Shown piece by piece: positions 40,995 to 46,936 of a stretch of 46,936 nucleotides of DNA. How positions within the stretch are numbered: position 1 is the stretch's first letter; each line of letters begins with the position of its first letter. The notes under the pieces are model-generated. The model did no database searches. It was given only the letters and a program-made list of their open reading frames with translations, and was not told the DNA's origin. Source of the DNA: BMS3ABIN04 sp964553325 (GTDB taxonomy: Bacteria > Bacteroidota > Ignavibacteria > Ignavibacteriales > Melioribacteraceae); assembly GCA_964553325.1 (NCBI GenBank), contig CAZKKI010000038.1, forward strand, positions 1 through 46,936, in the 5' to 3' direction. Both the position numbers and the translations under genes were made by a program.

Positions 40995-41600
40995 ATGAAT
41001 CACTTACTACAAATCAAGAAAGAAAATTTACTTTATATGCTGATCGCCACTCTTTTATTCGTCGGCGGTTATGCATTTTTGCGTTACTCCTATAAAATTA
41101 CGGATAACTTACCTTTTGCTCAAGAAATAGTTTTGGTCGTACTCGGAACAATCGTTACGATTTTAATTACCGCTATTCTCTTGAACAAGCAAACCGAAGT
41201 CGAATTGAAGAAAGAAGAAAATATCAAATTCCTCGAGTTGAAAACAAACATTTACACTCAACTTTTGGAATATTTGGAAAAAGTGATGCTGAAAAATTCA
41301 ACTTCGGATGAAGATTTGATCCGTCTACGCTTTCTGACCCACAAACTTGCAATAGTTGCCAGTCCGGCGGTACTCATTCAGTACGAAAAATTCGTTCATC
41401 TGTTTATAAAAACCACTAAAGATCATAAACTTGAAAAGCAAGAAACAAATTTACTCTCAGAAGAATTAGCTAAACTCACTGTAAAAATCCGGGAAGATTT
41501 AGTCGGCCAATTGGATAAAGAAAGCTCTTATTCTCAATTCCAAATTTCGAAACAAATCCTTGCCAACACCGAAAGTTTAATGGAAAACAATAACGAATAA
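40995..41600 (+). CDS. Hypothetical membrane protein
   Basis: A 201-residue protein with two hydrophobic helices (about 12-31 and 44-63) and then a long soluble helical region, probably coiled coil (KKEENIKFLELKTNIYTQLLEYLEKV). I recognise no family. It stands alone between the divergent thioredoxin-like gene and the DUF308 gene. Confidence 0.65.
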   Translation: MNHLLQIKKENLLYMLIATLLFVGGYAFLRYSYKITDNLPFAQEIVLVVLGTIVTILITAILLNKQTEVELKKEENIKFLELKTNIYTQLLEYLEKVMLKNSTSDEDLIRLRFLTHKLAIVASPAVLIQYEKFVHLFIKTTKDHKLEKQETNLLSEELAKLTVKIREDLVGQLDKESSYSQFQISKQILANTESLMENNNE

Positions 41601-41697
41601 TTTTATTTTACTATTTAGGTCAAAATTCCGGAACCTTTTTATCGATACGCTGTATATACGCTCGGAAAATTTCAATAAACAAAAACATGAGGAAAAT

Positions 41698-42246
41698 ATG
41701 AGCGAACTTGTACGAAACTGGTGGTTATTTTTAATAACCGGAATTTTATTCTTGGTAACGGGTGTGTGGGTTTTGCTTACGCCGTTGGCAAGTTATTTAA
41801 CTTTAAGTGTTTTATTCGGCATTATTTTCTTTTTGGCCGGAATAACGAAAATTTACTTTTCCGTTAGCAACAAAGATTTCATAAGTGGTTGGGGATGGTA
41901 TTTGACAATTGGTATAATCGATTTTCTTTTAGGCATTTTGTTAATACTTCACCCCGAAATTTCGATGGTTACACTTCCGTTCCTTATGAGTTTTTGGTTA
42001 ATGTTCAAAGGAACAACATTAATCGGAATTGCTCTCGATATTAAAAAGTTCAACATTCCGAATTGGTGGATACTTTTAACCGGCGGAATATTAACAACTT
42101 TGTTTGCTTTCTTCATTCTGTTTAATCCGTTAATCGGTGTTTTCACCATAGTTATTTGGACGGGACTATCGTTCCTCACGGCCGGATTAATTAACGTAAT
42201 GCTATCATTTAAAATTAAAAAACTTAAAACTTTTATAGAAGCATAA
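41698..42246 (+). CDS. HdeD/DUF308-family membrane protein
   Basis: A 182-residue protein made almost entirely of six hydrophobic helices in the repeated DUF308 pattern (WWLFLITGILFLVTGVWVLL; WGWYLTIGIIDFLLGILLIL; WWILLTGGILTTLFAFFIL). E. coli HdeD of this family is linked to acid resistance, but the general function is unknown. It is followed 14 bp later by the baeRF3-type gene, so they probably form one unit. Confidence 0.85.
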   Translation: MSELVRNWWLFLITGILFLVTGVWVLLTPLASYLTLSVLFGIIFFLAGITKIYFSVSNKDFISGWGWYLTIGIIDFLLGILLILHPEISMVTLPFLMSFWLMFKGTTLIGIALDIKKFNIPNWWILLTGGILTTLFAFFILFNPLIGVFTIVIWTGLSFLTAGLINVMLSFKIKKLKTFIEA

Positions 42247-42260
42247 AAAGGAAAACAACT

Positions 42261-43367
42261 ATGAAAAATTTGGCAAATAAACCGACTCGCTTACAGGAAA
42301 CATTAATCGAATTATTGCGTGTTAAAGAGCATCCTTGCATTTCAATTATCGTTAAAAACGATAATCCGACTACGTATAACGAAAAACTTCGAATTGCCGT
42401 TAAAACGGAGATAAAAAACGCATTGAATTTATTGGAGGAAAATAAATTCGATAAAAATGTAATCGGCGAATTCGAAAACATATTAACAGACGTTGAAGAA
42501 GACATTCAATACGAAAATTACTTTAACGGATTGGGAATATTCGTCTCACCCAAAGTGAGGGAAATAGTTTATTTCCCTTTCGAAGTTAATCCCAAAACTA
42601 TTGTCGACGATTCATTTGAAATCAGAGATTTATTAATGACCGTTAACCGTACTTTTCAGTACGACGTTATAATCCTAAGTAAAAAAAGAACAAGATTCCT
42701 CAACGGTTTCGGTTTCGATTTACGAGAAATTTCTCACCCCGATATTCCGGACGGGGCGATCGATTATTTGGAATCGAAAAAATATAAAACTTACGATCCC
42801 GGAAAAACAGAATCCGTTGCGATGACGCAGTATGTTAAAGATCTGGATCATTTTCTCAGAATCTACTCGGAACGTACCACTTCGCTAATCGTAATGGGCG
42901 ATGTTAAACTCGTTTCGTACTTTAGAAACAACACGAAAAATCCCGGTAAAATTAAAGCCGTTATCGAAGGAAGTTACGATGATTTCAAAATTTCCGAAAT
43001 ACAAAAATTAATCAAGGAAAAACTTCGGGAAATTATTTCACTTTGGGAAGACGAAATTCTTAAACGTGTTCAAAAAGATATTGACGCTCTAAATTACGTC
43101 TCGGGATTGCAAGAAGTATGGACTGCAGCCGCCATGAAGGAGGCAAGAATCCTATTAACGGAACGCGAGTTTAAAACAGAAGGTTGGAGTACCAACAACA
43201 ATTTATTTATACGTTTCGACAAACCGGAAAACGAAGAAAGCGATTATCATCAAGATGTTGTGGACGATATTGTTGAAATGGTATTGCTGCAAGGCGGTGA
43301 ATCTTATTTTTTGAGTCCGGGTAAACTTGAAAAATTCGATAAAATACTTTTAACCCTCCGCTCTTAA
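42261..43367 (+). CDS. baeRF3-type release-factor-like protein
   Basis: A 368-residue protein with the layout of bacterial/archaeal eRF1-like family 3: N-terminal CISIIVKNDNPT, a middle YENYFNGLGIFVSPKVREIVYFPF, QYDVIILSKKRTRFLNGFG, and a C-terminal RVQKDIDALNYVSGLQEVWTAAAMKEARILLTERE with a final VVDDIVEMVLLQGGESYFL. Such proteins are predicted to bind ribosomes under stress, without proven function. It ends just before a strong terminator. Confidence 0.75.
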   Translation: MKNLANKPTRLQETLIELLRVKEHPCISIIVKNDNPTTYNEKLRIAVKTEIKNALNLLEENKFDKNVIGEFENILTDVEEDIQYENYFNGLGIFVSPKVREIVYFPFEVNPKTIVDDSFEIRDLLMTVNRTFQYDVIILSKKRTRFLNGFGFDLREISHPDIPDGAIDYLESKKYKTYDPGKTESVAMTQYVKDLDHFLRIYSERTTSLIVMGDVKLVSYFRNNTKNPGKIKAVIEGSYDDFKISEIQKLIKEKLREIISLWEDEILKRVQKDIDALNYVSGLQEVWTAAAMKEARILLTEREFKTEGWSTNNNLFIRFDKPENEESDYHQDVVDDIVEMVLLQGGESYFLSPGKLEKFDKILLTLRS

Positions 43368-43374
43368 TTTCGGG

Positions 43375-43403
43375 AAGGCGCCAATCTTGCGGCGCCTTTT
43401 TTA
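43375..43403 (+). terminator. Rho-independent terminator after the DUF308-baeRF3 unit
   Basis: AAGGCGCC (43375-43382) pairs with GGCGCCTT (43391-43398) over an 8-nt loop, followed by a T-tract. Confidence 0.92.
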
Positions 43404-43462
43404 TTTCAATTATTTGTACTTCCAAAATTTCCGACTTGACAAGATTTCGGAAAAATAATATT

Positions 43463-43482
43463 TTTCGACTAAGTAGTCGAAA
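43463..43482. promoter_or_regulatory. Palindromic operator upstream of the tetR gene
   Basis: TTTCGACTA and TAGTCGAAA are perfect 9-bp arms separated by AG, 20 bp upstream of the TetR-family ATG. Position and form fit an autoregulatory TetR-type operator. Confidence 0.75.
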
Positions 43483-43502
43483 TTAGAATAGAGAGTTTAA
43501 AT

Positions 43503-44117
43503 ATGTCGGTTGCACAAAGGAAAGAGCGCGAACGAAAAGCAAGAATCGATTTAATTATTAGAGCGGCATCCGAAACTTTTGCTAAACTCGGTTATCACAA
43601 TACCAGCATGGATTTAATCGCGGAAGAAGCCGAACTCGGAAAATCCACTTTGTATTACTATTTCCCAAGTAAAGAAAAGCTTTTGGTTTCCGTATTGGAA
43701 AACGGATTGAAAGAATTCTTCAACTCCCTCGAAAATAATTTGGCCGGAATATCGGATCCGCTATTAAAAATAGAAACAATTACGCTTACGGGTGCCGATT
43801 TTTTCTCGAAAAACAGAAACTTTTTTAATCTGTACATTTATTTGTCGGCACATCCGACATTAAGAAAAATCGTTTACGGAAAAATTCAACCTATAATTGC
43901 AAAAAAACTCGGAATAATCGGGTCGGTTTTAAAAGAAGCAAAGACCAAAAGACTAATTAAAAATTTGTCCTTGAACGAACTAACTCAAATTTACGGTTCT
44001 TTGGTAATGAGCATGGGGATTTTCTTAAATCCGCAAACTACCAAAAAACAGCTTGAAAAGAGAGCAAGGCTAATTAACGAAATATTTTTAACCGGAATTA
44101 AATCGGCGGGTGAATAA
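43503..44117 (+). CDS. TetR/AcrR-family transcriptional regulator
   Basis: A 204-residue regulator. The N-terminal helix-turn-helix is clear (ASETFAKLGYHNTSMDLIAEEAELGKSTLYYYFPSKEKL is the typical pattern, about 22-60, with STLYYYF as recognition helix). The C-terminal ligand domain is variable. The stop overlaps the exporter start by one base (TAATG), so it is co-translated with the RND gene and likely represses this operon through the palindrome upstream. The inducer may be a lipid or hydrophobic compound given the exporter type. Confidence 0.93.
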   Translation: MSVAQRKERERKARIDLIIRAASETFAKLGYHNTSMDLIAEEAELGKSTLYYYFPSKEKLLVSVLENGLKEFFNSLENNLAGISDPLLKIETITLTGADFFSKNRNFFNLYIYLSAHPTLRKIVYGKIQPIIAKKLGIIGSVLKEAKTKRLIKNLSLNELTQIYGSLVMSMGIFLNPQTTKKQLEKRARLINEIFLTGIKSAGE

Positions 44118-46465
44118 TGTTCGGACTTACAAAAACAGTTACAAATTATCCCAAGTTGACCATATTGTTGATTTTACTCGTTACTTTGTTTTTCGGTTAC
44201 AACATAAAAAACATTAGAATGGATCCCGATATAACAACGTCTTTGCCCAAAAACATTCCGGCAAGAATTCTATATGATAAAATGAATAAAATATTTCCGA
44301 GTAAAGACTTTATTCTTATTGCAATGGAATCGGATTCGGTGTTTTCGGTAAAATTTATTTCCACCGTGTACGATTTAACCAAAACATTGGAAAACCTTCC
44401 GGAAGTTTATTCGGTGATGAGTCCGACAAACATTAAAATCATCCGTGGAACCGAAGAAGGAATGGAAGTAAAAGAAATACTTACTTCCCCGCCGGTAACC
44501 AAAACTGATATATTAAAATATAAGCATACATTATTCAACAGCGATTTACCCGTCGAAAATATCATTTCCAAAGACGGGAAAATGATAGGCATAATGGTCT
44601 TCGTTAAGAAAAACATAAAACCCGAAGAAGCCGCAAAGAGAATTTTGGATTATTTGGATTCTCTCGATTCCCCTTATCATATTTTTGCATCGGGGAAACC
44701 GGTTTTAACCTTGTACCTTGCACGCGGTATGGCAAGGGATATGGGTTTGTTATTCCCTCTCGTAATTTTATTAATTATAGTAATACTTTGGTTGTCGTTC
44801 AGAAGTTTACGCGGTGTTCTTATTCCGCTTGCGGTTGTATTGATAAGTGTTATATGGACAATCGGACTAATGGCATTACTCGGAATTCCGATTACACACA
44901 GCACTAACATGCTGCCTATTCTTCTTGCTTCCATAGCGGTTGCCGACGGAATACACATTGTTAATCGTTATTATGATTTAATCAAAAAAATCGATTCGGT
45001 GAAAGACGCCGTTTTGCAAACCATGAAAGAACTAAATTCGCCGGTTATTTTAACTTCAATTACAACGGCATTCGGATTTCTTGCGTTAAACACATCAAAC
45101 ATCGGATCAGTCGGGCAGTTAGGTCAGTTTACGGCTTTCGGTGTTATAGCCGCAATGGTATTTTCGTTAACGTTCATTCCGGCCGCTTTATCTTTGCTGA
45201 AAAAACCGAAAAAAATTAAGATAAGAAAAAACGGATTTCTTTCGAAATTGGCAGTTGCATATTCCGAATTTATTATCACTAAAAGAAAATATTTAATTGG
45301 TTTTATTTTAATTATCGTAATTTTATCAATTCTCGGTTGGCCACAGATAGTTTTGGAAAACAATTCCATTAACAATTTTCCCGAAAATCATCCGGCGCGA
45401 ATTTCTTACGAGCATATTAACAAACATTTTGCAGGTACAACTTTTTTAAGTATTCTAGTGGAAGGCGACGAGCCCGGCGCAATCAAGGACCCTTCCATTT
45501 TAAGAAAAATAGACAGTCTGGAATCTTTCTTAAAAACAATGGAACACGTCGGCTCTACCCTTTCACTAGTAGATTTTATTAAAAGAATGAACAAAGTACT
45601 TCATGCCGATTCCGAAAGCTACAACATCGTACCGCCGGATACGGTTTGGGAAACCGGTACCGATTGGGTTGAAGAAAACGGCAGATGGGTTGAAAAAGAA
45701 ATTAGATTTAAAGTTGCCGGCAAAGATTTGGTAGCGCAATATTTACAATTGTACGAAATGTCGGGTAAACCGGAAGATTTCTCCAACTTAGTCGATTATA
45801 ATTATCAAACGGCAAGAATTAACGCATTCATCAATACGGAATCGTCAAATGTTTTGCGGGAAATAGACCGTAAAACGAGAAATTACATTAAAACTCATTT
45901 CCCCGAAGCAAAAATCGAATTAACCGGAACATCCGAATTGTTTTTGGCAATTAACGATTTGGTTGTGAGCGGTCAATTTAAAAGCATTATTGTTTCGCTT
46001 CTGTTGGTTATCGGTGTAACTTCCATTGCTTTCCGTTCATTGCGGACGGGATTGCTGAACGGAATTCCGCTTTTGTTTGCAATGATTTTTAATTTCGGTT
46101 ATATGGGTTGGTTCGGAATCGATTTGAATATTGTAACGGCTCTTACATCTTCCATTGCAATCGGTGTAGGAGTCGATTATGCGGTTCACTTCATTCACCG
46201 TTACAGATACAGACTTTCCGAGCACAACGAAGAAGAAAGCGTTAGAAAAACAATTTTTGAAGCCGGTATTCCGATTGTAATTAACGCCGTTACCGTAGGA
46301 CTTGGCTTTGCAATTATGATGTTCTCCACTTTTAACGGTGTTAAACATATGGGATTGTTAATCACAATCGCAATGTTTACTTCTTGTTTCGGTGCAATTG
46401 CAATTCTACCGTCATTCTTTTTAACATTCAAACCTAAATTTTTAAAAGAAAAAAGGAGCGAGTAA
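44117..46465 (+). CDS. MMPL-type RND exporter
   Basis: A 782-residue integral membrane transporter with two similar halves: TM1 at the start, a periplasmic domain (about 35-200), five helices (LLFPLVILLIIVILWLSFRS and following), a cytosolic link with TM7, a second periplasmic domain and five final helices. Seen: PLAVVLISVIWTIGLMALLG, ASIAVADGIHIVNRYYD and the matching TSSIAIGVGVDYAVHFIHRYR, with the acidic residues of proton coupling. This size and form fits the HpnN/MMPL group, which moves lipids or hydrophobic molecules. Operon with tetR and a LolA-like gene. Confidence 0.92.
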   Translation: MFGLTKTVTNYPKLTILLILLVTLFFGYNIKNIRMDPDITTSLPKNIPARILYDKMNKIFPSKDFILIAMESDSVFSVKFISTVYDLTKTLENLPEVYSVMSPTNIKIIRGTEEGMEVKEILTSPPVTKTDILKYKHTLFNSDLPVENIISKDGKMIGIMVFVKKNIKPEEAAKRILDYLDSLDSPYHIFASGKPVLTLYLARGMARDMGLLFPLVILLIIVILWLSFRSLRGVLIPLAVVLISVIWTIGLMALLGIPITHSTNMLPILLASIAVADGIHIVNRYYDLIKKIDSVKDAVLQTMKELNSPVILTSITTAFGFLALNTSNIGSVGQLGQFTAFGVIAAMVFSLTFIPAALSLLKKPKKIKIRKNGFLSKLAVAYSEFIITKRKYLIGFILIIVILSILGWPQIVLENNSINNFPENHPARISYEHINKHFAGTTFLSILVEGDEPGAIKDPSILRKIDSLESFLKTMEHVGSTLSLVDFIKRMNKVLHADSESYNIVPPDTVWETGTDWVEENGRWVEKEIRFKVAGKDLVAQYLQLYEMSGKPEDFSNLVDYNYQTARINAFINTESSNVLREIDRKTRNYIKTHFPEAKIELTGTSELFLAINDLVVSGQFKSIIVSLLLVIGVTSIAFRSLRTGLLNGIPLLFAMIFNFGYMGWFGIDLNIVTALTSSIAIGVGVDYAVHFIHRYRYRLSEHNEEESVRKTIFEAGIPIVINAVTVGLGFAIMMFSTFNGVKHMGLLITIAMFTSCFGAIAILPSFFLTFKPKFLKEKRSE

Positions 46466-46466
46466 A

Positions 46467-46936
46467 ATGTCGTACGCGAAGTTTTTACTTATTCCGTTGA
46501 TTTTCGCTTTCAGTTACATTATTGCACAGGAACCCGATGGTAAGTCGATAATGGAAAAAGCTTTGAATAAATCAACATGGAAATACATGCAAGGCGATGT
46601 CGAGTTAATCCTTATTAACTCACAAGGTCAAAAACGCGTAAGGAAAATTAAGATGTTCAGCCGGAAACGCAATGAAAACGAAAGCGACATGCTGATGAGA
46701 TTTATCGCTCCCCCCGATGTAAAAAATATCGCATTTCTAACAATAGAACATTCCGATGGCGACGACGAAAGGTATTTGTACCTACCGGCACTACGCAGAG
46801 TAAAAAGAATCACATCGAGCGGAAAAGGAGGCAATTTTATGTCTTCCGATTTTACATATTACGATATAGGAAAACCGAAATTGAACGATTGGACGTACAA
46901 ACGTTTGGAAGATGAAAAAATCAACGGATTCGATTG
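46467..46936 (+). CDS. Outer-membrane lipoprotein-sorting (LolA-like) protein, 5' part
   Basis: The gene starts at ATG 46467 behind AAAGGAG, one base after the exporter stop, and runs off the window after about 156 codons. The product has a signal peptide ending YIIAQ, then DGKSIMEKALNK, MLMRFIAPPDVKNIAFLTIEH and DERYLYLPALRRVKRI, which are typical of the LolA-like family found beside MMPL-type RND exporters. It is expected to be a periplasmic carrier handing hydrophobic cargo between the exporter and the outer membrane. Confidence 0.88.
   Translation, partial: MSYAKFLLIPLIFAFSYIIAQEPDGKSIMEKALNKSTWKYMQGDVELILINSQGQKRVRKIKMFSRKRNENESDMLMRFIAPPDVKNIAFLTIEHSDGDDERYLYLPALRRVKRITSSGKGGNFMSSDFTYYDIGKPKLNDWTYKRLEDEKINGFD

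Overview
The window looks like a low-GC chromosomal segment from the Bacteroidota/Chlorobiota side of the FCB group, most likely an Ignavibacteria-type organism. The support is indirect: a SusC/SusD pair, PorV-like and DUF4835 (PorD-like) envelope proteins, many exported proteins whose signal peptides end just before Gln, two-subunit ATP-citrate-lyase-like genes, and a trimeric NAD-linked [FeFe] hydrogenase. No ribosomal RNA or universal marker was available to place it more precisely.

Layout. 1-0.5 kb: an AT-rich partial ORF running in from the left edge meets the truncated 5' end of an opposite-strand gene, a possible rearrangement junction; then tRNA-Ala(GGC). 0.8-3 kb: PhoD-like phosphatase, haem lipoprotein, DUF123 protein. 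3-6.4 kb: a divergent three-gene set that matches the bacterial ceramide pathway (CerR-like reductase, serine palmitoyltransferase, BcerS-like acyltransferase). 6.5-6.84 kb: decayed MNT-HEPN toxin-antitoxin genes. 6.8-10.8 kb: envelope genes (DUF4835, PorV-like, helix-hairpin-helix barrel protein).

10.9-26.2 kb is the most unusual part: a long plus-strand tricarboxylic-acid island with an isocitrate/isopropylmalate-type dehydrogenase, an HD-domain protein, aconitase, MmgE/PrpD protein, a CitD-CitE fusion, CitF, and, after a patatin-like lipase, tRNA-Ser and an exported EEP-family protein, an AclB-like and an oversized AclA-like protein. Both a citrate-lyase-type and an ATP-citrate-lyase-type system are therefore adjacent. 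Each has irregular features: the prosthetic-group serine region of CitD is altered and no citC/citX/citG is present, and the AclA-like protein is about 300 residues too long with a rearranged citrate-synthase part.

26.2-34.9 kb (minus strand): a tight operon for response regulator, HydC, HydB, HydA, histidine kinase and a TonB-dependent receptor, headed by a good sigma-54 (-24/-12) promoter sequence, followed by a DMT-family permease. 35-39.6 kb: SusC/SusD pair with a structured leader that contains a short overlapping ORF. 39.6-46.9 kb: small proteins, a tropinone-reductase-like SDR, a thioredoxin-like protein, DUF308 membrane protein, a baeRF3-type protein, then a TetR - RND exporter - LolA-like operon with a clear palindromic operator; the last gene runs off the right edge.

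All calls rest on reading motifs and gene order; no database search was possible.
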